Source: Ceratobasidium sp. AG-K
Lineage: Eukaryota > Basidiomycota > Agaricomycetes > Cantharellales > Ceratobasidiaceae
NCBI GenBank assembly: GCA_037039685.1
Contig: JAWNGF010000006.1
Location: 3,224,001 to 3,288,000 of the forward strand
Length of the DNA stretch: 64,000 nt
Direction: 5' to 3'
Shown here piece after piece: positions 47,901 to 59,795 of the stretch. The stretch's first letter is position 1. Each line of letters starts with the position of its first letter. The position numbers and the translations under genes were made by a program. The notes below the pieces were generated by a model that made no database searches, had not been told where the DNA came from, and worked only from the letters and a program-made list of their open reading frames with translations.

Positions 47901-48849
47901 CGCCAAGGCGGCAGTACAAGCAGATAGCACCCATGTGACCATCCATGCAGATGGAGCAGCAGGGACGGACGGCAGTGGCGCAGCAGCGATTCGGTTCGAG
48001 AACGGCATACGCAGAGCGGAGGTGGGCTTTCGGCTGGCCAATGGGGGGGAGCGCACGGCTTTGGAAGCGGAGGTCGTAGCCATACTCCTGGCGTTTCACA
48101 TGGTGGAAAGCGACCCTCCAATCGAGGAGGTGGTGGTCTTTTCGGACTCACAAGTGGCGATCAAGGCGATATTGGGCGAGACCACGGCCGCCCCGCGTCT
48201 TCTACTCGAGGTCACTCGCAAGGCGCTCCAGAGAGCCAAGCGTTCGCTCGAAGGAAACAACCTCCGCCTAGTTTGGTGCCCGGCACACGCAGGGATCTAT
48301 GGAAACGACGAGGCCGACCGAGAAGCAAAAGCTGCAGCGCGTGGCAAGGCATACCCCACCGATCGAATACCCCCATTCCTTGCGACCTACACCCCGCTAA
48401 AAGACCCTCAGAAACTCCGGGAAGTTTTCGTAGCAGCAAACCGCGAATTGGCGGACAAACTCTGGGCCGACTCAAAAGCGGCATCCAAGCTGAGAAGGAG
48501 GCTTAATGCATTAGATCCTAGATATTTTTTCGGAATGGTCAACGGCCTCAATCGTTCGAGAGCCACGCTCCTGTTTCGCCTAATCTCAGGGCACGTCGCC
48601 CTCGGTTTTCACCTGCATCGTATCAACTCCATAGACACCGACGTATGTTCCTTCTGCAACACGGAGCCCGAGACGATCACACACCTTATCGCACGATGTC
48701 CAGCCTTCGGGGCGGAGCGACACGAGCACCTGGGCTCACTGGGACGGGAGTATTTAGCACTCAGCTTTCTCCTCTCGACGCCGGAGGGCATCCGGGTTCT
48801 TCTCGGCTACGTCAAGGCCACGGGCCGCTTCGCTTCCTCGCTTAGATAG
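44977..48849 (+). pseudogene. LINE ORF2 polyprotein (EN-RT-RNase H), one in-frame TAG
   Basis: A single frame from ATG 44977 to 48849, interrupted only by TAG at 45541-45543, which ATG follows directly. The endonuclease is split: QLNVNKS, VQEPYLD, VLNVYNPC and GDMNRHHPMW lie before the stop, RTDHLPI after it. RT carries FKAPGPDGLPA, YRPIALLNV, FLDVKGAFPHAV (motif A Asp), GIDQGCPLS and YIDD (motif C). RNase H has IHADGA, LEAEVVAIL, FSDSQVA and AHAGIYGNDEAD. A CX2CX8HX4C-like end (CSFCNTEPETITHLIARC) follows. Without recoding, this copy cannot make a full ORF2 protein. Confidence 0.88.
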
Positions 48850-49037
48850 TTAACTTAGTTTCCTCTGTTTAGTTAGTGTACTTTTGGCTTTCCTTTCCTC
48901 TCCCTCGTGCTTAGATGTCCTTTCGCTCTTTTCGGTTTCCTCCTCTCTTCTCGCTTGACCCTTGGGCGCTACAGAAGTTGTACGTAAGGCTATGCCTCGA
49001 CGCAACTTATTTGTATATATGATTTTAAAAAAAAAAA

Positions 49038-49049
49038 AAGCCTCGATAA
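49038..49049 (+). repeat. LINE target-site duplication, right
   Basis: Second copy of AAGCCTCGATAA, directly behind the poly(A) run. Confidence 0.85.
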
Positions 49050-49416
49050 TTAGATCAAGTTCACACTTTGATCAGCCCGTGACTTTGGGATGGTTTGAAG
49101 GGATTTACGCGACTTGGAGTGGTGATGAGGGGTCGGACTCGTCTGTGCGTGTATGTATGTAATGATTCAAGTTCATTTAGACTTACCCTGCGTACCCATC
49201 GAGCCCTAATCGGAGCTAATGCTTATCAAAGTGTAATTACACCCTAATTCACTGATTCAATAACGATTGCAGCAAGGCACGGGCACCTGGGTCCACGCAT
49301 CACGTGAGGAGTTCCCATGGCTTATGTGTACAAGATGTTGCCAAAGAAATAGCGTGACGCTAACGCGTCTATCTCCCACCTTTGAACTGTTCTTAATACC
49401 TTGGAGATCCTTTCGA

Positions 49417-50431
49417 ATGGATATGAGGATACCTGGAGGCCGTTGTACAGTGACCAACGAATCCGACCCCGTTAGTAAATGCAAAGTATTTTGTCCACCT
49501 TGCAATCATACAGTTGTAGGTTTACTTAGCGAATTTTCTGTATTGCCCCCTTCTCCTTTCTTCACTTGTTACTGACAGAGCCACTTAAACTAGATACCTC
49601 GGTTAGAGTGCGCCTGGGGCTTGACTCCGGGCGAGTTGAACGAGAGTCTTGATTTGGTCCACAACACGATGCTTCGTGAGTTGGTGGTCTGAAGCAAGCT
49701 ATTGATAATATTGATACCAATATATCGCTAGTCAGACCAGACTTTCACGAAACATTCAGACAAGGGAATTGGGCTCTTGTTCCACCTTTGTCTGTAGTCA
49801 AAGATGCAGCGCTTATTGCCCTGACTCTTGGACATACAGCAAAACCTTGGCCCAAATACCAGGAGGTACTTATGTATCTTACACATAAAACCAATTAGAA
49901 GTACTAAATGATCTATTTGTAGCGGTTCCCCAATGCTGATCGTTACTATGATTTTATTCACTTCACTGGCTCTCCAAAGGTATTTGTACGTGTCAACAAC
50001 GAATACCAGCCAAATACCCAGGCATTTGTGGTGCATGAGCAGCCATTCAGTGATGTCCCAGCGTTATCATCCCATATCCATCCGTATTTTGTCATCTGCG
50101 ATGTCGCTTGCAAGGTGCTGAACCATCGCGAAGACAAAATTCAGACCAACAGTGTGCCGGGCGCTGTTCAAGAGTGTTTGGATCTCTGCGTGATTGTTTA
50201 CAGCCATTGGATGGGCCTTAGTGAGCCGGGTTTTAGTCTGCTGGTATCACATCCACCCCCCCACTTGCCGAGTCCTCAGGTAAGTTAGTTCATCTCAAGG
50301 AATGCATGCTAATAGGAGAGGTCTAGGCATCAAACAGTCGAAGCAGCCGTAAACCTGTGGTGGGCAGAACACACGGGGATATATCCCCTAACAACTCATT
50401 CTGGAGACGCAAGGAAGGAAGTCAGTACTGA
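49417..50431 (+). CDS. Degenerate HNH-like family, copy 3, intact
   Basis: Exons 49417-49515 (99 nt), 49594-49675 (82), 49732-49865 (134), 49923-50279 (357) and 50327-50431 (105); the frame closes at TGA 50431, giving 258 aa. The N-terminus GGRCTVTNESDPVSKCKVF resembles the start of HNH_2 domains (C-x-x-T-x..), LECAWGL follows, then HNTMLLRPDFHETFRQGNWALVP, which keeps the Asn and second His expected in HNH. The first catalytic His position reads KCKVF, so nuclease activity is doubtful. Family C-terminal blocks follow (FIHFTGSPKVFVRV, HIHPYFVICDVACKVL, ECLDLCVIVYSHW) and a short basic tail. The function of the family is unknown to me. Confidence 0.65.
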
Positions 50432-50507
50432 ATTAACAGTCAATGAGATTCCTTGGGTTACTCAGTACCTTTTGATTCGTTTTTTTTTTACTACATTGCA
50501 TTTTGAT

Positions 50508-51538
50508 TTATGGTGGTTTTAGAAAGAGTTTTCCCCGCGTTTGTTTTTTGATTTCAGAGTGATTTTGGAGGAAATTTGCGATATGCGTACCTCGTCATAT
50601 GAATGATTTTAAGCGACGTGGTTATGTGCAAAGTGATCGGGCAATTCAGGTGCATCGAATGGTACCCGTTTCTGCACGTTAGGTTGGGGTGAAAAATCCG
50701 ACTTTTCAGCAAGTATGTCAAGCATTACACTGTAGATAAGGATTTTTCGGCTCTGAAAACTGCACGCATATAGTCTAATATGAGGAGGGAGTGATAATTG
50801 AAAAGAACAGAGCAAAAAGGCGACATATTGAGGAGGATCCTGAAACGGGCATCTGGACCGCTATTACTGATAACAATCCTACTTGAGCTCATGCATTGGT
50901 GAGCGCGCAGAGCGATGTCCCCCCTTTATACGCTGATTGGCTCTCTGAGAGTTCCTCAGTCAAGCCGTCTGGCAGTTTTACGTATCACCTTGAGCCAGAA
51001 ACCGCATCAGATCCACGACGAGTGCAACACTCAAAATGGCTGGTTCAATCGAATTGACGCCATATTCTCGCTGATACTTGACATAGGAAGCTTTATCATG
51101 TCTTTCGACACTAGTTAGTGAGAAAATAGTGCGGTCTTCGAGTCACTGCGTTTCAAGCACTGGATGCCCAAACACTGTTTTCACGATCTCTCCCAACACT
51201 CGACCTTTTTGCTTCGTTCTTTTTCGGTTATCACTCCCTCCTCATATTAGACTATATGCGTGCAGTTTTCAGAGTCGAAAAATCCTTATCTACAGTGTAA
51301 TGCTTGACATACTTGCTGAAAAGTCGGATTTTTCACCCCAACCTAACGTGCAGAAACGGGTACCATTCGATGCACCTGAATTGCCCGATCACTTTGCACA
51401 TAACCACGTCGCTTAAAATCATTCATATGACGAGATACGCATATCGCAAATTTCCTCCAAAATCACTCTGAAATCAAAACAAAACAAAACAAAAACAAAA
51501 AAAAAGCGCGTGGAAAACCCTTTCTATAACCACCATAA
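50508..51538. mobile_element. Foldback/MITE-like element with about 310-335-bp inverted arms
   Basis: The left arm 50508-50822 and right arm 51202-51538 are near-perfect reverse complements (for example CATCGAATGGTACCCGTTTC against GAAACGGGTACCATTCGATG), with a loop of about 380 bp. Outer tips read TGGTGGTTTTAG and CTTTCTATAACCACCA. Both flanks show TA next to the tip, which fits TA-targeting Tc1/mariner-type transposition. A poly-A/T stretch near the outer third differs between arms (51478-51505). No transposase is present, so the element is non-autonomous. Confidence 0.75.
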
Positions 51539-51747
51539 TTTGGTTTACCTGTGTGTGAGTGTATCTCATATGTGCGCATGCCGATAGCTGCGAGGTAGGC
51601 GCTGGCAGGGATTGGCGTGCTTGCCGCTTCAAGCGCTTAGCAAACTCGAAGTCCTCGGATCTTGACATTTGTACTCCAGACGTTGACGTGATCTTCAAGC
51701 GCTAAACCCTCACCTTGCCAACACACCTTTGTCTGATCACTCCTGCA
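51539..51747. other. Upstream region of HNH-like copy 4
   Basis: About 210 bp between the foldback element and ATG 51748; no gene seen, probable promoter. Confidence 0.35.
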
Positions 51748-52728
51748 ATGGCATCAGGAATGCTTCAGCCCCGATGTATTATCACAAACGAGACTGAGCC
51801 GCTGAAGTCCTGTTACATGTTTCGTACGCCAAATGACGATGAATTAGTGAGTTTACGACTCTAATATCGAGTCATATTTCTCCTAGCTCTGACATGTCTG
51901 TCTAACATAAAACTTAACTTAACTAGATTCAGACACTAGAACACGCATGGGGACTGGGAGTTGATGAACTAAACCTTGATGTACCTCGGAACAAGATCGT
52001 CGGTATGTATCCTTGGCTTGGATAGAGACACCTTCAGTTGCTGATACCAGCCTTTTTGCAGTCAAACTGGATTTTTGTCAAACCTTTGAGTTGGGGAATT
52101 GGGCACTGGTTCCATGTTCCTCTACCCTAAATGATATTGCCGTCAAGGCTTTGACACTTGGGCATACAACAAAACCTTGGCCCATGTTTTTACATGCGAG
52201 TAAGCCCATTGAGATAAGCTTTTGCGATGCTTATTAGTTTGAAACCAGTGCTTCCCGGATCTTGAGCGTGAATATAGCTTTGCGCATTTTGGCGGAGCTC
52301 CTGAAATCTTTGTACGAATGAAAGATATCTACCAGCCGAACACCCAATCCTTCACTATTCACGAATACCCTTTTCAAAACTTTCCAGTACTGAAATCTCG
52401 TGTTCACCCGTATTTTGCTATATGCGACGCGGCTCGGAAGGTGCTTGATCAGCGGGAAAAACAGATCCAGGTGAACGTAGTGCCAAACGATATCCAGGCG
52501 CGCCTAGATTTGTGCCTTGTAATTTATAATCAATGGTTCAGCCTTGGCCCATCGTCAGCAGCCCCAGTCCAAGCCGAGGTACGGCCTATCTCCGTCGATA
52601 GTGAGAGAGTTTCTTACATCGTTCAGCAGCATGGGACACCAACCAAGGAGACAAAGGGCAAACGCAAAGCAGGGGAGAGTAGTGCTCACGCAGGCCGAGC
52701 TCCCGGAAAGAAACGGGCGCCGTCGTGA
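51748..52728 (+). CDS. Degenerate HNH-like family, copy 4
   Basis: Exons 51748-51846 (99 nt), 51927-52002 (76), 52062-52195 (134) and 52249-52728. The protein opens RCIITNETEPLKSCYMF, then LEHAWGVDELNLDV, RNKIVVKLDFCQTFELGNWALVP. Both His positions of an HNH are replaced (SCYM; DFCQTF), while Asn (RNKI) stays. The C-terminal half has FAHFGGAPEIFVRM, RVHPYFAICDAARKVL and ARLDLCLVIYNQWFSLG. A Lys-rich tail (KETKGKRKAGESS; GKKRAPS) follows, possibly a nuclear signal. Intron 3 needs the donor CAT|GCGAGT (GC-AG); the 134-nt length of exon 3, equal in copies 3 and 5, supports it. Confidence 0.65.
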
Positions 52729-52955
52729 TTGAGTCTATATGCTACGCCAAAATCAAGCAGAACGGAGTTGACCTGCCGCTACAGCCCTTTTCTTCGAACA
52801 AGAGTGGCTGTTTTATTTTGTATTGTTGGCGCTTGTTACACTATGTTTTGTATTACCGCACTCGTGTTTGGTGAAGAGTTGGAGTCATTTAGGTTCGTTT
52901 TGACAGTATCTGATCTTTTCGCTGTCGCATCAAGCAGTCAACCGGCAGTCGAACC

Positions 52956-53794
52956 ATGTTCAGAGTGACCCGCTCCACGATCGGCCTTACAAGCAGATTT
53001 TGCCGTACTCCGGTTGTTGCCCAGCGTCGCAGCGTAGTTACCTTAGCTCAGACAAAAGTTAGCATGTAGCTTCATTTGTGGAACAGTCTGACTATCATTG
53101 ATTTTGTAGTATACTGCTCAAGTAGGCGTCTGGATTGAATTGAGCAAGCAATATTGTACTGACTCGTGAGTAAATAGGCGACTGCGTCGGGTCCTGGCTG
53201 GGACGGCACGACTGAGCTTGACAATGGATCACTCAAGATTGATATGGCCATTCCAAAGGAGCTTGGCGGGTCAGGAGAAGGTCACGATCCCGACCAGGTG
53301 CGTTGCACCATCTTGAAATGAACAAGGCATCGCTCTCATCACTGGGCATCATTCTTTTCTGATTGCTAGCTTCTCGCGCTCGGGTACGCTTGTAAGCCAT
53401 ACGACATGTCAAACTGCGATTCGTTGGAAAGTAAATAAGGAACCACACAGCTTGCTTCCTCGGATCTCTCCACCTAGTGGCCAAAGACAAGGGCGTTCAG
53501 CTTCCGGACAATGTGAAGGTCAAGGTTAAAGTATTGTTTGGTATGGAACAATTCCTTCTCACCCATATAAACCTGACTTCCATGAATCCAGGAGATGCAA
53601 GAGGTGGTGGAATGGGTATCCAACTAAAGCTCACTGCTACTGGCGTTGACGCGGCTCTGGTCCATGAAACCCATTCGGTACGCCCTGGCAAGCCGAGTGA
53701 ATCCGATGCGACATTTACTATAACTAACGCTTAGGTGTGTCCATACTCTCGTATCTTTAAGGAAGGTACGCAAATCGAGACCGTCGTTGAATGA
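52956..53794 (+). CDS. Organic hydroperoxide resistance protein (Ohr/OsmC family), 163 aa
   Basis: Thiol peroxidase that reduces organic hydroperoxides. Seven exons: 52956-53057, 53110-53121 (12 nt, YTAQ), 53178-53297, 53370-53391, 53451-53540, 53592-53677 and 53735-53794. The total of 492 nt is in frame. An Arg/Ser-rich start (MFRVTRSTIGLTSRFCR) looks like a mitochondrial presequence. ATASGPGWDGTTELDNGSL and the peroxidatic-Cys block LLALGYASCFLGSL follow, with the resolving Cys in HSVCPYS. The length matches bacterial-type Ohr plus a presequence. Intact Ohr genes are widespread in fungi. It sits between unrelated HNH-like copies; no operon logic applies. Confidence 0.88.
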
Positions 53795-54694
<900 letters not shown>

Positions 54695-54891
54695 ACCAGG
54701 TCGAGACTATGGCGACTAATAATATAGAGCAGGGGGATTGCAAGCACAAACAACGTAAGGTTTGTACTACTTTCCGCTAGTCAAGCGCTGTGAGTTTGCG
54801 GATATTGCATTCTGGCTCCTTGTTCATTACGCTATTCCCCAATCCGTATCGCACTTGCTCATTTACTACCAAGTAGCGCTCATGCTGAGCC

Positions 54892-54898
54892 TATAAAA
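54892..54898 (+). promoter_or_regulatory. TATA box of the oxalate decarboxylase gene
   Basis: TATAAAA, about 100 nt upstream of ATG 54993 and only 11 nt before the in-frame ATG at 54909. The spacing argues that 54993, not 54909, is the start codon. Confidence 0.6.
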
Positions 54899-54992
54899 AC
54901 AGCACCTAATGAGCCGACAGTCCTCAGAGGTCTCCTCTACCACTGCATTCAGCTCTTTCATCGCCCTAGCCTCTTTACGAATTGCTCCAGTC

Positions 54993-57072
54993 ATGATAAC
55001 TCTGTTCATCGTCGCTCTCACCCTCTCAGTACCGGCCTTGGGTGTGCCCGCTCCGGCTGTCCAAGCTAGGACATCTACGTCCAAGTCGGTATCTTCTGTC
55101 AACCCGTCCTTGACGATGGACTCTGCTCTGCTGGTCCCAACTGTACCCTATGCTTCCGACGACCTCAACGAGTCCTATCTCGACAAGTTCCAGGTCGAGA
55201 AACCAGAGGCTATCTGTGGCTCCAGGGGTGCAAACGTCCTCGGTCCCCAGAATATTCCGCTCAACCGGCAAAATCCCGACTTTCTTGCTAGCCCAAGCAC
55301 TGATAGTGGTGCCGTGTAAGTGTTATGATGGTTTTTGCCAGCCTGTGTCTGAGATTGGACTGTAGCCCCAACGTCAAGTGGCCGTTTGGCTTGTCCAACA
55401 ACCGTCTACAGGATGGTGGTTGGGTGCGTCAGCAGAACAGTATGTAACTAGCTCACGTATACAACCCAGATTTCTGACTTTGTTGTAGTCAACGAGATGC
55501 CAATCGCAACAACTATGGCTGGTGTGAACATGCGTCTCAAGGCGGGCGCCATTCGGTAGGTTCTCATGTCTGAAACCAAGGGTAGCATTGTTCACCTGAC
55601 ACTCTTCAGTGAGCTTCACTGGCATGTCACTGCCGAGGTAAGCTACAAACAATACACTAGCTAATGCAATACTGACTTCTTGTCACATTCTTAAGTGGGC
55701 TTACATATTGGCGGTGAGTAGTTTTGAAGTCAGCTCTCGACCTGCAGCAACTGATGGACCGGCAAATCAAGGGAAGCTGCCGGGTTGTTGTTGTCAACTC
55801 TGAAGGTCAGAATTATATCTCCGAGGTGGTATGTTGGTTGAACCCCAGGGACCTGATCTCACGCTGACTTTGCTTTGCAAACCCAGTACCCAGGCGATCT
55901 TTGGTACTTCCCACCTGGTATTCCTCACGTCCTCCAAGGGCTCGGTGACATTGACGACAGATGCGAGTTCCTCCTTGTAGGTCAATTCCTGGCCGCGATT
56001 GTACAATCATGGCTGATGGTATATATAGGCATTCGACAGCGGGGACTTTAGTGAAGACTCTACCTTCTCTGTCACCAACTGGATGGCGCATGTGCCAAAG
56101 GAGGTCCTCAGCAAGAACTTCAAGGTCAATGCCTCTGCATTCAATCACATCCCCAGCCACGAGCTATATATGATCCCGTCCGCTGTTCCGCCCAAAGATG
56201 ACCCAAACCAGGACGCTGTGAAGAGCCCACAGGGCGTGTCAACACTTCCTTATACATTTGCTGCTTCCAAGGCCAACTCTACCAAGGTACGTCTCCTATT
56301 GTCGTTCTCTGTGGTTGTGACTAATTATTGTGCCCAACAAGGTTCCTGGAGGGACGGTCAAGGTTGTAGATAGCCGTACATTTGAGGTGTCAAAGACAAT
56401 CGCAATGGCCGAGGTAAGAGTCCATTTATTGTTCATTCCCATATATGTGGGCTGATCAAACCTAAATCATTTAGGTCACCGTGGAAGTAGGAGGCATGCG
56501 CAAGCTTCATGTGAGTCAAACCCAGTACAGTTCTGCTTAATCAACTATCTAACCAATGCCGCCTCCAGTGGCATCCAACAGAGCCTGAATGGGCATACTT
56601 TATGTGCGTGCCGCCATCACTGGCAGCATAGTGATATTCTAATTTGCTCCACGTGCAGCGAGGGAAATGCGCAAGTCACAGTCTTTGCTTCCGAGGCCAA
56701 TGCTCGTACCTTCGATTTTCAGGGTGGGGATATCAGTGCGTTGCCTTCCAGCAATAGCGTCGCAGTATCATCTAACCTTGAACTCATAAGGTTATGTTCC
56801 TCCGTCTTACGGCCACTATGTCGAGAATATCGGAAACACCACCCTCAAGTTCCTGGAGATCTTCAACTCTGACAAATATGAGGACATCTCGCTCAACCAG
56901 TGGCTTGCCTTGACTCCCCCTGACATTGTCAAGGTGAGTGCTTTATACCTGGCGGCACGAGAGTTTACTAAGCAATAAATATCCTTAGGCTCACTTGCAG
57001 TTGAGCGACGAGACCATTAGTAAGCTCCAGAAGGTCAAGCCGACCATTGTTGGGCCCGGCCTATTGGAATGA
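54993..57072 (+). CDS. Oxalate decarboxylase-type secreted bicupin
   Basis: Converts oxalate to formate and CO2 at two Mn-cupin domains. Start [21 protein letters not shown] is a signal peptide. Exons are many and small; one is 18 nt (55696-55713, WAYILA). Cupin 1 carries [20 protein letters not shown] and [10 protein letters not shown]; cupin 2 carries [24 protein letters not shown] and [14 protein letters not shown] plus Glu and the distal His are the metal ligands, so both sites look complete. The linker [18 protein letters not shown] is typical, and the end [17 protein letters not shown] is at 57072. White-rot and pathogenic fungi use such enzymes to control secreted oxalate. Intact; oxidase-type relatives cannot be fully excluded. 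Confidence 0.9.
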
Positions 57073-57382
57073 GCGCAATGAGTCAATATATGCGCATGAA
57101 TAATCGAAGATAGAGTTTGAGTTCTGTTAATGTGCCTTAGAACAAAGAATGAAATATATAATGTTGACTTGGAACGATCGGGAGTCTCTATTTGTGGCCT
57201 GACATTGACAGATACAGCCCATACAAAGTATTAGCCCCGGATGGGATTTCGCGGAGGGAATGCACAGCCACTCCAGTTGTCCAAGTTTGTGGCCATATCA
57301 CGTGCACCTACGTTGCCACCCAGCGCCCCAGTTTGACGCTCTACCACTCGACGACCAGCAGCTCAACTTACAAATTACAATC
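57073..57382. other. Upstream region of HNH-like copy 5
   Basis: About 310 bp, no gene seen; includes the 3' flank of the oxalate decarboxylase and a probable promoter for copy 5. Confidence 0.35.
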
Positions 57383-58757
57383 ATGGGTGGAACTTCTGTC
57401 GCTCCTCGTCCTACGGGACCCGGCCAGCTTACAGGTACTATACTTCTCAATTATCATTTTATTATTTGTTATTCACGGTACATCGTTATCTTATGTAAAT
57501 CCCGTTATTCTCGCGATACGTCGATCCTGTCAATCGTTTCACATCTCTCAAGACGATGAGAGTCACAGTGACATCGAGGTCGCACCCTCGGAAATCGAAG
57601 TTCTCGAAAATCAGTTCCAGGAGAGTTGTATCATCACCCGCGACGACGAACCGCTTGGTCCGTGCAGGGTACTCCGTTCGCTCACCAATGGCAATTCTGT
57701 GAGTTCACCACGGGATATAACATTAATCCTTGCTAATTGGTCGACATTTATTAGGTGGAGCAACTGGAGTATGCGTGGGGCGTAAAGAAAGGAGAGCTGG
57801 GGCTAGACACGCGTCACAACGAAATCTGTCGTAAGCACGTCTGTTGATTATTGTGTTTAACGAGGCTCAGCTATGGGATAACCTAGTGCGGCTGGACCTC
57901 CAGAAGACGTTCGAAACCGGGAACTGGGCACTCGTTCCACACATGGACGTCTTGAAGGAGGTAGCCACTCGGACCCTGTTGCTTACGCAATCCACTAAGC
58001 CACGACCACTCTACACCCAGGTGAGTAGACATAGTAACGAAGCTTCAATGCGCGATAAGCTCACCGTGCTTCTCACTTCCAGTGGTTCCCGAACCAAGTC
58101 TACAACTATCAATTCTTCCATTTTAGGGGCGCGCCTAATGTTTTGACCCGCGTCAGCGACGAGCCCGGCAAGGATTTCGAGCTCTACCGAGCCCCATTCG
58201 ACAAGGTCCCGGTCGTTCAAGCACAAGTTCATCCGTACTTTGCCATTTGTGATGTGGCACAAAAGTCGTTCTCCCACCAATTCTCCAGTGGCAGTGGCGC
58301 CACCAAGCTCGGCCAGATCCGTCCTGACCTTCAAGACTGCGTAGACCTGTGCGCCGCCATCTTCTCCCAGTGGATGAACGTACGCGTTCCTGCCGAAGCT
58401 CCAAAGCCGGTTGCTTCCTCCTCTCGGGACCGCACTACCTCGCTTGGGGGTGCGTCCCTCGATGGTCAGGAGCTGGCACGCCAGCAAAAGCGTCTACGCA
58501 AGCTCAAGGAAAAGAAGCTCCACAGGGTGTCAATTAGCAACGACCTTCGCACAATGTCGCCCAAGGATCTTCCCCCAATGTCGATCGTTGGTGATTTCCC
58601 GCCTACGGCTCCGCGCAAGAAGCCTTTGGCTCCTCCAGAGTCGAGTGTCGGGGATTCACCTGGTAAGTGTTAATTCATCCCTTTGTTGGAGTGTACTAAA
58701 TCGGAAGTAGTTGTTCCCCAGCCTCAGGCAACCCAAGTTATGGAAGAAATCGAGTAG
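57383..58757 (+). CDS. Degenerate HNH-like family, copy 5, longest
   Basis: Exons 57383-57434, 57553-57698, 57755-57830 (76 nt), 57887-58020 (134 nt), 58083-58662 and 58711-58757; in frame throughout. Family blocks: SCIITRDDEPLGPCRVL, VEQLEYAWGVKKGELGLDTRHNEIC, LRLDLQKTFETGNWALVPHMDVLKE, QFFHFRGAPNVLTRV, QVHPYFAICDVAQK and DCVDLCAAIFSQW. Both HNH His positions are replaced (PCRV; DLQKTF). The C-terminus is extended with a basic coiled segment (RQQKRLRKLKEKKLHR) and a Pro/Ser-rich tail. Exons 3 and 4 match copy 4 in length, showing common descent. Function unknown; a DNA-binding or regulatory remnant of an HNH protein is one possibility. Confidence 0.72.
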
Positions 58758-59795
58758 GCTGGAGAGTTTTGAATCGTAAAATTAACGTTGTGAATGTTGC
58801 ATGACCCCGTGTACAATAGTCTTGAAAATCGTAGATCAAGTTATCAAGTGAAGCATGAGCTTAATATTAGATGTGGAAGTATGGCTCTTATAGTTTGCCT
58901 TGACGGGAAGTGGCTGGGTTGAGCTAGGGCGGATCCAGGTGTATGCGCGTCCGAAGGTTGCCGCGACCCTGGATATAAATTGCAAAACGGCAAGTGTCGA
59001 GGTCCGAGCGCCCGGCGTTGTACATACATGTCATGATCGCCGACGATCGAGGGTGCGGGGGCAAAACTAGGCTGGTACTAGTACAAGAAATACGCAACAG
59101 GATTCGCCCGGCGGTTTAGACGTTTAGCCTATGCGCTCATAGAAGACTCGAACACCGTCATAGACTGGTCAACGCTGCATAGGCGGGGCGGTGACGCCAA
59201 TACCGGAACCCTCAAACGAAGGTCGCAAGAGTCAGGCAGGAAGAGCGAATCAGAGACAAGCAAATTTTACCAATTTAGGTCGTGGCGGGTGGATGAGGTA
59301 ATCCACCATGAGCCGTTGACACGTGTTTCTTGAATAGGATCTCTCCCTCCATCACCCAGAGCCACAAGCCAAAGGTCGACAAAAGGCGCGAACGGGTCAT
59401 CTCGACTTGTAGACCTATTGCCACCCCTAAAAGCCATCCCTTGTGGTTTCCTCGACGACCTTTGTTCTCTCAACCTCGACTCTGTCAACCACAAGGCACA
59501 CCGCATTGAAGTGCGCACAAACGCGAGGCTGTCCCCACGTTTGGTATAAACGTGTATTCTAGGGCCTAGGCTTTCTTTTGTGTCGTCATTTCCCCAATTT
59601 CGGCCCCTGGACCATTTTATTTACCGGGTCCAATCCTTCCACCACTGCAAAGCACCCTATCAAAAGCGCCTCGTACATAAGAGGCGATTCATGCCTTTTC
59701 ATCGCTCGCGGAACACCTCAAAACACAAGACGTTACGGACCGCCGGATTATCTTTGTATTTTTCCCACTCCCTCTCGTAATCCTCGCGTGCAACC
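58758..59795. other. Intergenic, no supported gene
   Basis: About 1 kb. A minus-strand frame 59267-59518 has no domain. The CT-rich stretch at 59570-59640 probably belongs to the promoter or leader of the next gene. Confidence 0.45.

Larger units (their letters stand above)
42884..49037 (+). mobile_element. Full-length non-LTR retrotransposon (LINE, Tad1/I-like)
   Basis: A 6.15-kb element with a 5' UTR of about 150 bp (pyrimidine-rich), ORF1 (43037-44977), ORF2 (44977-48849), a 3' UTR and a poly(A) tract at 49027-49039. A perfect 12-bp target-site duplication borders it. ORF2 has apurinic-type endonuclease, reverse transcriptase, RNase H and a terminal Cys/His knuckle. That order, with three CCHC knuckles in ORF1, fits the I/Tad1 group; clade assignment is inference. 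Only one stop codon breaks the element, so the insertion is recent. Confidence 0.93.
42071..49053 (+). pseudogene. Degenerate HNH-like family, copy 2, split by a LINE
   Basis: Before the LINE: a weak exon NSLGFHPVTKIV, then VKCDFGRAFDHGNWSLVPALDILKDIAIKALMLDQSTEPPPSYLK, then EFPVVKRHCQFVHFYGCPTAFVRLKED, RPFDNFPIVQTSLHPYYIILNTATKIL and a basic tail RRQSKRMCKASSLD. The donor after KIV is lost (GTTG|TCGTAC). Reading across the LINE, the tail would end SSLDN with stop TAG at 49051-49053. The coding parts are 42071-42883 and 49050-49053; everything between is the transposon. Confidence 0.6.

Noticed and set aside
50609..51416. Twin small ORFs in opposite orientation as a gene pair
   Set aside because: They are the same sequence in the two arms of the foldback element.
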